Assembly: GCF_000427645.1 (NCBI RefSeq)
Contig: NZ_KE386571.1
Location: 868,001 to 932,000, forward strand
Origin: Sphingomonas phyllosphaerae FA2
GTDB lineage: Bacteria > Pseudomonadota > Alphaproteobacteria > Sphingomonadales > Sphingomonadaceae
DNA: 64,000 nt
Direction of reading: 5' to 3'
Part shown: positions 9,615 to 18,664 of the stretch, in pieces
Numbering within the stretch: position 1 is the first letter of the stretch
Layout of the letters: every line of letters begins with the position of its first letter
The notes under the pieces: generated by a model
The model's input: the letters and a program-made list of their open reading frames with translations, nothing else
What the model was told of the DNA's origin: nothing
The model's database searches: none
Made by a program: the position numbers and the translations under genes

Positions 9615-9962
9615 TCAGCGCCGTCGCGCCCCGCGTCCGATCCGCACCACGATCAGCACCGCGACGATGATCGTCGTATCCGCGACCCAGTCCATGATGT
9701 CGCAATCGCGGTGCAGCGCGGGGATCGATTGCAGCACCTCGATCATCGCGCCAAGGAACGACAGCCGCTCGCCGATCCGCAGCAGCGAACCGTTGGGGAA
9801 GGCCAGCACCGACAGCAGCGTCAGCGTGCCGAAGGCCGCCATATGCTGCCATTTGTCGCCAACCTCGACGATCGGCACCGGATGCGGCAACAACGCCATG
9901 CCCACCGCGAACGACGTCGCGACAATCAGCGCGAAGAACCACGGGACGCGCACCTGCGTCAT
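9615..9962 (-). CDS. VanZ-like small membrane protein
   Basis: 115 aa with three or four hydrophobic helices. The charged motif GDKWQHMAAFGTL after the first helix and ALHRDCDIMDWVADT before the last match the VanZ-like family, whose biochemical role is unknown outside glycopeptide-resistance clusters. The ATG at 9962 overlaps the gph stop by 4 nt, so it is co-transcribed with gph and translationally coupled to it. Confidence 0.75.
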   Translation of the reverse strand: MTQVRVPWFFALIVATSFAVGMALLPHPVPIVEVGDKWQHMAAFGTLTLLSVLAFPNGSLLRIGERLSFLGAMIEVLQSIPALHRDCDIMDWVADTTIIVAVLIVVRIGRGARRR

Positions 9963-10630
9963 GCCAGCCGCTCCAGCGCGGGGATCAGCTCGGCGAAGCT
10001 GTCGATCACCAGCTCTGCCCCCAGCTCTTCGACCGGCTGCATCAGGAAGCCGAACGAACAGGCGATCGCGGGTAGTCCGGCAGCGTGCGCCGCGCGAATG
10101 TCGTAGATCGAATCGCCGACGAACGCGGCGCGGCCGCCGCCACAGCGCTCGACCATCGCGTCGATCGGCAGCCGAGAGGGCTTGCCGTTGCCCGGCCCCA
10201 TCGTGTCGCCGCCGATGATCGCCGCGAAGCGTTCGGTGAGGCCGAGGTCGGCGAGGATCTGACGGGCGAGCGCTTCGAGTTTGTTGGTGACGACCGCCAG
10301 CGTGACGCCCTTCGCGGCAAGCTGGTCGAGCGCGTCGAGCGCGTGCGGGAAGGGGCGCGTGAGGACGGCGATGTTCGCCTGATAATGGCCGAGCAATCGG
10401 CGTTGCAGCACGTCCAGCTCTTCGTCGGTGCAGCCGCCGGTCGCCGCCATGCCCTGCGCGAGCATGTGGCGCGCACCGCCGCCGATCATCGGGTTGACCT
10501 GCTCGACCGACAAGGTCGGGCGGCCGGCGCTGGCGAGCGCGTGATTGAGCGCGGCGGCGAGATCGCCCGACGTATCGAGCAGCGTGCCGTCGAGATCGAA
10601 CCCGACGATGCGGAAGGGGAAGTCAGCCAT
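9959..10630 (-). CDS. gph: Phosphoglycolate phosphatase, HAD family
   Basis: 223 aa. HAD motif I FDLDGTLLDT gives the nucleophile Asp12 and the acid/base Asp14. Motif II is VVTNK (~112), motif III Lys is in GNGKPSRLP (~160), and motif IV is FVGDSIYDIRAA (~185). This matches Gph, which removes 2-phosphoglycolate formed during DNA-end repair or photorespiration-like chemistry. Related HAD phosphatases with other substrates cannot be excluded. Divergent from glmU with 61 bp between starts. Confidence 0.85.
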   Translation of the reverse strand: MADFPFRIVGFDLDGTLLDTSGDLAAALNHALASAGRPTLSVEQVNPMIGGGARHMLAQGMAATGGCTDEELDVLQRRLLGHYQANIAVLTRPFPHALDALDQLAAKGVTLAVVTNKLEALARQILADLGLTERFAAIIGGDTMGPGNGKPSRLPIDAMVERCGGGRAAFVGDSIYDIRAAHAAGLPAIACSFGFLMQPVEELGAELVIDSFAELIPALERLA

Positions 10631-10691
10631 CGGTTGCGCGCGTTGCCGTGCGATACTGGAATTGGCAAGCAAAGGGTGGCAGGGCGGGGCC

Positions 10692-12038
10692 ATGTCGAGC
10701 CGTAACATCGCCGTCGTCGTCCTCGCCGCGGGCAAGGGCACCCGCATGAAATCCGACCTGCACAAGGTGCTGCATCCGATTGCCGGGCGGCCGATGCTGC
10801 TGCATCTGCTCGCTGCCGCCGCGACGCTGTCGCCCGAGCGGACGGTGGTGGTGACCGGCGCGGGGCGCGAGCAGGTCGAGGCGGCGGTGACGCCGCTCGG
10901 CGCGAAGATCGCTGTGCAGGCGGAACAGCTTGGCACCGGCCATGCGGTGATGCAGGCGCGCGAAGCGCTTGCAGGGTTCGCGGGCGACGTGCTGATCCTC
11001 TACGGCGACGTGCCGCTGGTGCGCGCGGAGACGATGCGCGCGATGATCGAGCGGCTCGACGCCGATGATGCGCCGGCGGTGGTGGTGCTGGGATTTCGTC
11101 CCGCCGACGCAGGCGCTTACGGGCGGCTGATCGTTGCCGGTGGAGGCGATCGCCTCGAGAAGATCGTCGAGTTCAAGGACGCCGACGCCGCGGAGCGCGC
11201 GGTGACCCTGTGCAATTCCGGGCTGATGGCAGCGCGCGGCGAATTGCTGTTCGACCTGCTCGCGCGGCTGGGCAACGACAATGCGGCGGGCGAATATTAC
11301 CTGACCGATGTCGTCGAGCTGTCGGGCGCGGCGGTGGTGGTCGAGGCGAGCGCCGACGAGGTGACTGGCGTCAACAGCCGCGGCGAGCTGGCGGCGGTCG
11401 AAGCGATGTGGCAGCAGGCGCGGCGCGCGCAGGCGATGGCGAACGGGGCGACGCTGATCGCGCCGGAAACCGTGTGGTTCGCGCATGATACGGTGCTCGG
11501 GCGCGACGTGACGATCGAGCCGAACGTGGTGTTCGGCCCCGGCGTCTCCGTCGCCGACAGCGCGACAATCCGCGCGTTCAGCCATCTGGAGGGCGCGACG
11601 GTCGGCGCGCGCGCCGACGTCGGTCCCTATGCGCGGCTGCGGCCGGGCGCGGTGCTGGCGGAGAGCGCGAAGGTCGGCAATTTTGTCGAGATCAAGAAGG
11701 CGAATGTCGGCGTTGGCGCGAAGGTCAATCATTTGTCGTATATCGGTGATGCCGAGGTCGGCGCGCGCGCGAACATCGGCGCGGGAACGATTACCTGCAA
11801 TTACGACGGTTTCTTCAAATATCGTACCACGATCGGTGAGGGCGCGTTCGTTGGATCGAACAGTGCGCTGGTCGCGCCGGTCACAGTCGGAGCGGGGGCG
11901 ATCGTCGGGGCAGGTTCCGTTGTTGTCCGCGATGTTACCGTGGATTCACTTGCCTTGGCACGCGGCCGGCAGGAAGAGCGCGGCGGTTGGGCGAAGCGCT
12001 TTCGCGATACGATGACGGCGAAGAAGAAGGGCCAGTAA
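10692..12038 (+). CDS. glmU: Bifunctional UDP-GlcNAc pyrophosphorylase / GlcN-1-P acetyltransferase
   Basis: 448 aa. The N-terminal uridylyltransferase has LAAGKGTRMKSDLHKVLHPI (residues ~11-30). The C-terminal left-handed beta-helix (~260-430) has hexapeptide repeats and the acetyltransferase signature region KKANVGVGAKVNHLSYIGD followed by GTITCNYDG. It makes UDP-N-acetylglucosamine for peptidoglycan and lipopolysaccharide. Start at the ATG 10692; a longer frame upstream overlaps gph and is not needed. The stop is one base before the glmS ATG, so both genes of the pathway form one operon. Confidence 0.96.
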   Translation: MSSRNIAVVVLAAGKGTRMKSDLHKVLHPIAGRPMLLHLLAAAATLSPERTVVVTGAGREQVEAAVTPLGAKIAVQAEQLGTGHAVMQAREALAGFAGDVLILYGDVPLVRAETMRAMIERLDADDAPAVVVLGFRPADAGAYGRLIVAGGGDRLEKIVEFKDADAAERAVTLCNSGLMAARGELLFDLLARLGNDNAAGEYYLTDVVELSGAAVVVEASADEVTGVNSRGELAAVEAMWQQARRAQAMANGATLIAPETVWFAHDTVLGRDVTIEPNVVFGPGVSVADSATIRAFSHLEGATVGARADVGPYARLRPGAVLAESAKVGNFVEIKKANVGVGAKVNHLSYIGDAEVGARANIGAGTITCNYDGFFKYRTTIGEGAFVGSNSALVAPVTVGAGAIVGAGSVVVRDVTVDSLALARGRQEERGGWAKRFRDTMTAKKKGQ

Positions 12039-12039
12039 G

Positions 12040-13863
12040 ATGTGCGGTATCGTCGGTATCCTCGGTCATGACGACGTGGCCGATCGCCTGCTCGATGGGC
12101 TGAAGCGGCTCGAATATCGCGGTTATGACTCCGCGGGGATCGCGACGATCGTCGATGGCGCGATCGGACGGCGACGTGCGTCGGGCAAGCTGGTCAATCT
12201 CGGCAAGGAACTCGCCGCGCATCCGCTGCCGGGTACGACAGGCATCGCGCACACGCGCTGGGCCACGCATGGCGGGCCGACCACCAACAATGCCCACCCC
12301 CACGCGACCGATGAAGTTGCCATCGTTCACAACGGGATCATCGAGAATTTCAAAGTGCTGCGTGAAGAATTGCAGGCGCGTGGGCGTGTCTTCACGAGCG
12401 AAACCGATACCGAGGTGGTCGCACACCTGATCAGCGAGCAGGTCGAGGGCGGCAAGTCGCCGACCGAGGCGGTGCGCGAGGTGCTGCCGCGGCTGCACGG
12501 TGCGTTCGCGCTGGCGATCCTGTTCCGCAGCCACCCCGAATTGCTGATCGGCGCGCGGCTCGGGTCACCGCTGGTGGTCGGTTATGGTGAGGACGAGACA
12601 TATCTCGGTTCGGACGCCTTGGCGCTGGCGCCGCTGACGCAGCGGATCGCCTATTTGGAAGAGGGCGACTGGGTGGTGTGCGCGCGTGACGGCACGCAGG
12701 TCTATGATCGCGACAATCAGCCGGTCGAGCGGCCGGTCACGATCTCGGGCGTCACCGGGGCGTTGATCGACAAGGGCAATCACCGCCACTTCATGCAGAA
12801 GGAGATCTACGAACAGCCGATCGTGGTGGCGCAGACGTTGCGCAGCTATCTTCAGCGGTTCGAAGGCAAGATCGTGCTGCCGATCCCCGACTTCGATCTG
12901 TCGGGGATCAAGCGGGTGACGATCGTGGCGTGCGGGACCAGCTTCTACGCCGGGATGGTCGCCAAATACTGGTTCGAACAATTTGCGCGCGTGCCGGTCG
13001 ATCTGGATGTCGCGAGCGAGTTCCGTTACCGCACGCCGGTGATGGAAGAGGGCGGGTTAGCGTTATTTATCAGTCAGTCAGGCGAGACTGCTGATACGCT
13101 GGCTGCACTGCGCCATGCCCGGTCGGAGGGGCAGACGATCGCCGTCGTCGTCAACGTGCCGACCAGCACGATGGCGCGCGAGGCCGACCTGCTGCTCCCG
13201 ACCCACGCCGGGCCGGAGATCGGCGTCGCCTCGACCAAGGCATTCTCTTGCCAGCTTTCCGTGCTGGCGGCGCTGGCGGCCAATCTTGCCAAGGCGAAGG
13301 GGCGGCTGAGCGAGAGCGAAGAGCGCAACATCGTCCGGCAACTCGCCGAGGCGCCCGCCGCGATCAATGGTGCGCTGGCGTATGATGAGTCGATCGAGGC
13401 GATCGCCGGGGTTATCGCTGGCGCGCGCGACGTGCTGTATCTGGGGCGCGGCACCGATTATCCGCTGGCGCTCGAAGGGGCATTGAAGCTCAAGGAAATC
13501 AGTTACATCCATGCCGAAGGTTATGCGGCGGGCGAGATGAAGCACGGGCCGATCGCGTTGATCGACGAGAATGTTCCCGTCGTCGTCATCGCGCCTTCCG
13601 GGCCGTTGTTCGACAAGACCGTCAGCAACATGCAGGAAGTGCAGGCGCGGGGCGGAAAAGTCCTGCTGATCAGCGACTATGATGGGGTCGAGGCGGCGGG
13701 CGAGGGGTGTGTCGCGACGATCACGATGCCCAAGGTTCACCCGCTGATCGCACCGATCGTTTATGCGGTGCCGGTTCAGCTGCTTGCCTATCATGTCGCG
13801 GTGGCGAAGGGGACCGACGTCGACCAGCCGCGCAACCTCGCGAAGAGCGTAACGGTCGAATAA
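12040..13863 (+). CDS. glmS: Glucosamine-6-phosphate synthase (glutamine-hydrolysing)
   Basis: 607 aa. Begins MCGIVGILG, so Cys2 is the N-terminal nucleophile of the glutamine amidotransferase domain (1-~240) once Met is removed. Two SIS sugar-isomerase domains follow (~285-425 and ~455-590), with VACGTSFYAG and SQSGETADT. The C-terminus DQPRNLAKSVTVE is the usual one. It converts fructose-6-phosphate and glutamine into glucosamine-6-phosphate, directly feeding GlmU. No glmS ribozyme is present upstream (1 bp gap). Confidence 0.97.
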   Translation: MCGIVGILGHDDVADRLLDGLKRLEYRGYDSAGIATIVDGAIGRRRASGKLVNLGKELAAHPLPGTTGIAHTRWATHGGPTTNNAHPHATDEVAIVHNGIIENFKVLREELQARGRVFTSETDTEVVAHLISEQVEGGKSPTEAVREVLPRLHGAFALAILFRSHPELLIGARLGSPLVVGYGEDETYLGSDALALAPLTQRIAYLEEGDWVVCARDGTQVYDRDNQPVERPVTISGVTGALIDKGNHRHFMQKEIYEQPIVVAQTLRSYLQRFEGKIVLPIPDFDLSGIKRVTIVACGTSFYAGMVAKYWFEQFARVPVDLDVASEFRYRTPVMEEGGLALFISQSGETADTLAALRHARSEGQTIAVVVNVPTSTMAREADLLLPTHAGPEIGVASTKAFSCQLSVLAALAANLAKAKGRLSESEERNIVRQLAEAPAAINGALAYDESIEAIAGVIAGARDVLYLGRGTDYPLALEGALKLKEISYIHAEGYAAGEMKHGPIALIDENVPVVVIAPSGPLFDKTVSNMQEVQARGGKVLLISDYDGVEAAGEGCVATITMPKVHPLIAPIVYAVPVQLLAYHVAVAKGTDVDQPRNLAKSVTVE

Positions 13864-13865
13864 GG

Positions 13866-15308
13866 TTAGCGAAAACGGAGCACGCCGTCGTCGATACGGC
13901 GGCGCATCGTCAGCGCGTCGCGGAGGTAGTTCTGCTGCACCCGCCATGGAACGCGCTTGCCCTGGCGCGGGAGCCACTGGGCAACGCGTTGAATGTAGCC
14001 GGAATTGAGATCGAGGAGCGGGGTGGTGGCGTCCTCCGCGGCGTCTGGGACCGGGGCGGCGGTGGTGGTGCCGGTGGCGTCCATGTGGTCGAGGAGGCGG
14101 GCGACGAAGCGGGCGCTGAGATCGCTGCGGAGCGTCCATGACGCGTTGGTGTAACCCGTTGAAAAGGCCATGTTCGGGACGTCGCTGAACATCGCGCCCT
14201 TGTAGACGAGGTGGTTGTGCGGCTCGATTCTGTGGCCGTCGACGGAGAGGGTGGCGCCGCCCATCAGTTTCAGGCGGAGGCCGGTGGCGGTGACGATCAG
14301 GTCGGCGGGGAGAATATCGCCTGATGTCAGGGTGATACCGTCCGGCGTGAAGTGGTCGATCGCGTCGGTGACGATCGCGGCGTGGCCGTCGCGGAGGACG
14401 GTGAACAGGTCGCTGTCGGGGACGAGGCAGAGGCGTTGGTCCCAAGGATTGTACTTCGGCGTCAGATGCTTGGCGAGATCGTAGCCGTCGCCGAGGGCGG
14501 CGCGTTGTTGTTTGGCGATCTGGCGCTTGACCAGTTCGGGGCGGCGGCGGGCGAGGGTGTAGCTGCCGATGCCGTAAGTGATGCTTTTCCAGCGGGTTAG
14601 TGTGTCGGCCAGCCGCGTGGGGAGGAAGCGGTGGAGCGCCGCGCCGACCCGGTCGCGGGCGGGCATTGCGACGATAAATGTCGGAGAACGCTGGAGCATT
14701 GTGACATGGGCTGCGCCTTGCGCGACCAGCGCGGGGACGAGGGTGACCGCGGTGGCGCCGGAGCCGATCACCACCACGCGTTGCCCGGTGACCGACAGGT
14801 CCGCCGGCCACGCCTGCGGGTGCACGATCCTGCCCGAAAATACCCCCATGCCGGGCCATTCGGGCGCATGGCCGCGCGCATAATCGTAATAGCCGGCGCA
14901 GAAAAACAGGAAACGGCACGTCAATTGTGCGGGAACGCCGTCGACCTCGTATCGGACGGTCCAGCGCGCCGCTTCGCTCGACCATTCGGCGGCCGTGACG
15001 CGGTGGCGAAAACGGATGTGGCGGTCGATGCCGAAGGTGCGCGCGGTGTCGCGCAGATAGGCGAGGATGTCGGTGCCATCCGCAATCGTCTTTTCGCCGC
15101 GCCACGGATGGAACGGGAAGCCGAGCGTCGTCATGTCCGAGTCCGAGCGAATCCCGGGATAGCGGAACAGGTCCCACGTCCCGCCGATCACGTCGCGGGC
15201 CTCGAAGATCGCCCAGCGCCGGTCGGGACGGTTTTGGCCGATCCGATAGGCGGCGCCGATCCCCGACAGGCCGGCGCCGACGATCAGCACGTCGAGATGC
15301 TCGTTCAT
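13866..15308 (-). CDS. Flavin-containing monooxygenase, Baeyer-Villiger type
   Basis: 480 aa. FAD-binding GAGLSG at residues 11-16, NADPH-binding GSGATA near 178, and between them FSGRIVHPQAWP, a full match to the Baeyer-Villiger fingerprint FxGxxxHxxxWP. The early pattern GGTWDLFRYPGIRSDSDM is also typical of this class (EtaA/4-hydroxyacetophenone monooxygenase-like). It probably oxidises ketones or sulfides; the substrate is unknown. It lies 35 bp behind the TonB-receptor gene on the same strand and has its own binding site (AAGGGGG), so it may be the last gene of an esterase-receptor-monooxygenase operon. Its 3' end faces glmS with a 2-bp gap. Confidence 0.85.
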   Translation of the reverse strand: MNEHLDVLIVGAGLSGIGAAYRIGQNRPDRRWAIFEARDVIGGTWDLFRYPGIRSDSDMTTLGFPFHPWRGEKTIADGTDILAYLRDTARTFGIDRHIRFRHRVTAAEWSSEAARWTVRYEVDGVPAQLTCRFLFFCAGYYDYARGHAPEWPGMGVFSGRIVHPQAWPADLSVTGQRVVVIGSGATAVTLVPALVAQGAAHVTMLQRSPTFIVAMPARDRVGAALHRFLPTRLADTLTRWKSITYGIGSYTLARRRPELVKRQIAKQQRAALGDGYDLAKHLTPKYNPWDQRLCLVPDSDLFTVLRDGHAAIVTDAIDHFTPDGITLTSGDILPADLIVTATGLRLKLMGGATLSVDGHRIEPHNHLVYKGAMFSDVPNMAFSTGYTNASWTLRSDLSARFVARLLDHMDATGTTTAAPVPDAAEDATTPLLDLNSGYIQRVAQWLPRQGKRVPWRVQQNYLRDALTMRRRIDDGVLRFR

Positions 15309-15343
15309 GCCGCCCCCTTACGGGCGCGAACCGGCCCTTGTCA

Positions 15344-17491
15344 TCACGAGCGGAGGCGGACGCCGATCCACAAGGTGCGCGGGGTGGCGCGCTCGACCAC
15401 GCCGGTGCCGCTGATCCCGGCCTCGACGCGCGCGTCGAAGACGTTCTCGGCGCGCGCCTCGATTGCGATCCGGCGGGTGAGCGGGAGCGCGGCATAGCCG
15501 TCGAGTGTCGTCGCGGCGGCGAGGGTGCGGCTGTTCTGATCGTCCTCGAACTGCGCGGCGCTGTGGCGGAGCGTCGCCGAGAGCGCGGCGTCCTGTTGTC
15601 GCCAGCCGAGCGCGGTCGAGACGAGATCGCGCGGGGTCTGCGCGGGGCGGAGGTCGTCGAGCGCGGCGGCGCTGCCTGTCGCGCGGACGTGCGGGTTCAC
15701 ATGGCTCCACGAGGCGCTGGCGAACCATGGGCCGTGATCCCAGCGCGCGTCCAGCTCGACGCCGGTCGATTCGATCGCGTCGAGGTTCTGGCGCACACGA
15801 TAGGTGCCGCCCGCCGCGACGAAGCCGACGCCGGGGAAGGTGCCGGGACCGCGCCCGGCGGTGACGTTGCTGATCGCGTCGGTCAGGCGGTTCCAGAACA
15901 ACGTCCCGGTCAGGCTGACCCCGCCGACCGGCACCAATGTCACGCCGCCGTCGATGCCGGTCAGCCGCTCGGGCGCGAGCAAGGCGTTGGCGGCGACCGC
16001 GTCGGTGCCGACGCGGAACGGGCGGTAGAGTTCGTTGAGCGTCGGCAGCCGCCAGCCGCGATACGCCGAGGTGCGCAGCGTCAGCGGCGGCGCGATCGTC
16101 CACGCCGCCCCGGCGCGCCCGGTCCATTCGGTGCCGGCGCGGTCGGCGAAATCGCTGGTGGTCAGCGCCGCCCCATTAGCGAGCGTGGTTTCGCGGAGGC
16201 TGCCGTCGGTGAGTTGCCAGCGATCGACGCGTCCGCCGAGCGTCAGCGTCAGCGCGCCGGCAGTGAGCGTGCCGTCGCCGAATATGCCCCAATTCAGCGC
16301 CGCGCCGCCCGCGACGCGGCGGCGGGTCGGGAGGCCGGCGACATAGGTGTAGAGTTCCTGCGTCCGGCCCTCGACACGGCGGATGTCGGCACCGAAGCGC
16401 AGGTCGCGGCCGTTGCCCAGTCGGGGTGCCAGCTCGATCCGGCCACCGATGCCGGTGGCGGGTGTACTGTATTGGTCGAGCGTTTGCGTCGCGGTCTGGC
16501 GTGCGGCATCGACGCTGGCGAATTGCGAGGCGAAGGCGCGGGTCTGGAGATAGGCGAGCGCCGACCAGCCGAGCGCGCCGCGCCCGACGACGCGCAGGCT
16601 GGCATCGGCACCCTCGCTGCGGTTGGCGGTGAAGGCGGTGCCACGTTCACGCGTGTCGGTGAAGCCCGAGACGTTCGCCTGCAATTCAGTCGAGGGGGCG
16701 ACGGTGACGACGGTGCGCGCGGCGGCGGAGAATTGCTCGTAAGGGGCGGGGCGGTCGGCGGGGCCGCGTTGCCCGGCGACGGTGGGGATGAAGCCGTCGC
16801 CGCGCGCATAGGCGGCGGAGAGCGTCGCGAAACCCGCGCCGCGTTCGAGCAGTGCCGAGGCGGTCGCGTCCACCGAATTGCGGCTGCCATAGGCGAGGTC
16901 GGCGGCGAGCGCGGGCTGGTCGCGCGGGCCGCTGCTGTCGATCTCGACCGTCCCGGCCAGCGCGCCGGGGCCGAAATAGCCGCTGCCGCCGCCGCGCGTG
17001 ACGCGGATCGCGCCGATCCGGTCGGTGGCATAAGCGGGAAACGGCACCCAGCCGCCGAACGGATCGGTCTGCGGCACGCCGTCGAGGATCAGCAGCGCGC
17101 GGCTGGAGGCGTTGCCGCCGATCCCGCGCAACGAGATGCCCTGGCTGGTGGGGTTGGCCGAGCGCGAATCGGCGCGGCGGAATTGCTGGAGCCCGGCGAC
17201 GTCGGCGAGGACGCTTTCAAGGCGGTTGCTGGCATTCTCGCGGATGCGCGCGGCGTCAAGCGTGACCACGGATGCGGCCTTGTCACCCGGTCGCGGGGCG
17301 AGTCCGCGGCCGCGCACGACCACCTCCTCGCCCTCCTGCGCGATGGCCGGCGTTGCGAGCGTGCCGGCGAGCAGCAGGGCGGCGGTGAGGCGTTTGATCG
17401 ATCGTCTCCGGGCGGCAGCGGCGGTCAGGTCGCCGCCGGCATGGGAAAAATGCCGAGCCGCGCGGCAAAGGCGGAGAAGAGCGTCGGCCAT
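15344..17491 (-). CDS. TonB-dependent outer-membrane receptor (start codon uncertain)
   Basis: Up to 715 aa. A signal peptide (IKRLTAALLLAGTLATPAIAQ) is followed by a plug domain (SNRLESVLADVAGLQQF, GISLRGIGGNASSRALLILDGVPQTDP) and a long beta-barrel ending VRLRS. The role is energy-dependent uptake of a substrate across the outer membrane. The only ordinary start in frame is the ATG at 17491, inside the esterase gene, which would put 31 residues in front of the signal peptide. A GGAG site sits 7 bases ahead of an ATC codon at 17398 exactly at the expected signal-peptide start (684 aa). The substrate is not evident; the neighbouring esterases suggest a plant or microbial ester compound. Confidence 0.85.
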   Translation of the reverse strand: MADALLRLCRAARHFSHAGGDLTAAAARRRSIKRLTAALLLAGTLATPAIAQEGEEVVVRGRGLAPRPGDKAASVVTLDAARIRENASNRLESVLADVAGLQQFRRADSRSANPTSQGISLRGIGGNASSRALLILDGVPQTDPFGGWVPFPAYATDRIGAIRVTRGGGSGYFGPGALAGTVEIDSSGPRDQPALAADLAYGSRNSVDATASALLERGAGFATLSAAYARGDGFIPTVAGQRGPADRPAPYEQFSAAARTVVTVAPSTELQANVSGFTDTRERGTAFTANRSEGADASLRVVGRGALGWSALAYLQTRAFASQFASVDAARQTATQTLDQYSTPATGIGGRIELAPRLGNGRDLRFGADIRRVEGRTQELYTYVAGLPTRRRVAGGAALNWGIFGDGTLTAGALTLTLGGRVDRWQLTDGSLRETTLANGAALTTSDFADRAGTEWTGRAGAAWTIAPPLTLRTSAYRGWRLPTLNELYRPFRVGTDAVAANALLAPERLTGIDGGVTLVPVGGVSLTGTLFWNRLTDAISNVTAGRGPGTFPGVGFVAAGGTYRVRQNLDAIESTGVELDARWDHGPWFASASWSHVNPHVRATGSAAALDDLRPAQTPRDLVSTALGWRQQDAALSATLRHSAAQFEDDQNSRTLAAATTLDGYAALPLTRRIAIEARAENVFDARVEAGISGTGVVERATPRTLWIGVRLRS

Positions 17492-18411
17492 GCCGCGGCC
17501 GGGGTGCCGGCGGGCAGGCGGACGCCGAAGCCGTGACCACCCTTGTCGAAGGCGTGCAGCTCGGACGGGCGCTGCGCGGCGAGCAGTGCCTGATACAGCG
17601 CCAGGCTGTTGGCGATCGGCACGGTGCCGTCGTCGCTGGCATGAACGAGGAAGATCGGCGCGGTCTCGGCGTCGACGTGGCGCTCGACGGAGGCGGCGCG
17701 GCGCGCGGCCTCGTCCGACGGCGTGCCGAGCAGGTTGTCGCGCGAGCCGACGTGCGTGAACGGCTCGGCGAGCGAGACGACCGGGTAGATCAGCCCGGCG
17801 AGATCGGGGCGCGCCGACAGCCGGTCGCTGGCGTCGACCGGCGCATAGGTCCGCTCGGCATGGCGGGTGGCGAGGCTGCCGGCGAGATGCCCGCCGGCCG
17901 AGAAGCCGATCGCCGAAATGCGCTTCGCATCGACGCCGTAGCGCGCGGCATTGGCGCGGATCAGCCGCAGACCGCGCTGCGCGTCCTGCAGCGGCACCAG
18001 GGCGCGGTCGCGCCAGCCCTCGCCGGGCAGCCGGTAGGTGAGGATGAAGCAGGTGACACCGCGCGCGGTGAGCCAGCGCGCCTGTTCCTCGCCCTCGTTG
18101 TCGTAGGCGAGAAAGCCATAGCCGCCGCCGGGGATCAGCATGACCGCCGCGCCACTGGGCTGCGCGGGGCGGCGGACGGTGAGCGTCGGCATCGCGATGC
18201 CGGTCAGCCAGCGATCGTTGAAGCCGGGGGTCTTCGAGCGTTGCTCGACCTTGCGGGTCGGCAGCGTGGCGGGCGCGCCGGGGGGTGATCCCGGCCAGAG
18301 CGGCAACGTCTCGTCGCCCGGCTGCGCGGCGACGATCGCGGGCGCGAGCGGGGCGGCGGCCAGCGCAGCCAGCAGCGCGCGGCGGGTGGGGGCGTCGATC
18401 GTCGCGGCCAT
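17425..18411 (-). CDS. Secreted alpha/beta-hydrolase, acetyl-esterase type (copy 1)
   Basis: 328 aa. The N-terminus has a twin-arginine-like signal (TRRALLAALAAAPLAPAIVAAQ). The core has an oxyanion loop PGGGYGFLAYDNEG (~95), nucleophile elbow GFSAGGHLA (Ser ~170), an Asp in HASDDGTVP (~262) and His in KGGHGFG (~292). This pattern fits BD-FAE/xylan-acetyl-esterase-like enzymes that remove acetyl or feruloyl groups from polysaccharides. It is clearly paralogous to the gene at 21486-22442 (shared YRLPGEGW, PLQDAQR, GFSAGG). It is the first gene of the block leading into the TonB receptor, and divergent from the LacI-type regulator, which may control it. Confidence 0.82.
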   Translation of the reverse strand: MAATIDAPTRRALLAALAAAPLAPAIVAAQPGDETLPLWPGSPPGAPATLPTRKVEQRSKTPGFNDRWLTGIAMPTLTVRRPAQPSGAAVMLIPGGGYGFLAYDNEGEEQARWLTARGVTCFILTYRLPGEGWRDRALVPLQDAQRGLRLIRANAARYGVDAKRISAIGFSAGGHLAGSLATRHAERTYAPVDASDRLSARPDLAGLIYPVVSLAEPFTHVGSRDNLLGTPSDEAARRAASVERHVDAETAPIFLVHASDDGTVPIANSLALYQALLAAQRPSELHAFDKGGHGFGVRLPAGTPAAAWPTLFSAFAARLGIFPMPAAT

Positions 18412-18513
18412 GCTATCTCTCTCCGGGGATTATCGCGCTTCGCTTAGAATTTGTGTGGGGTTGCAACAAGGTGGTGATGGTGGGGGTCTTGGCGCCTGAA
18501 CTCAGGTTCTTCC

Positions 18514-18579
18514 GTCATCCCGCTTCTCGCTTCGGTCGGCAAGAAGAAGCGGGGCCCCGGATCAAGTCCGGGGAGACGG
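18514..18579. repeat. GC-rich inverted repeat (family A), partial copy
   Basis: Lies between the esterase and the LacI-type gene. It carries the right arm (AAGCGGGGCCCCGGATCAAG TCC...) but only a short left arm (GTCATCCCGCTTCTC). Full copies elsewhere in the window have both arms. Confidence 0.8.
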
Positions 18580-18664
18580 AGAAGCGCGACGTCATCTGTG
18601 AACGCTATCATCAAAATATGCGGAGGAGACTTACCTGCGGCAAGGTTGATGCTAAGCAGGGTGG

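Noticed and set aside
12020..12040. glmS ribozyme upstream of glmS
   Set aside because: Only one base separates glmU and glmS.
15338..17536. A 732-codon plus-strand frame opposite the TonB receptor
   Set aside because: Antisense shadow of the receptor gene with no recognisable domain.
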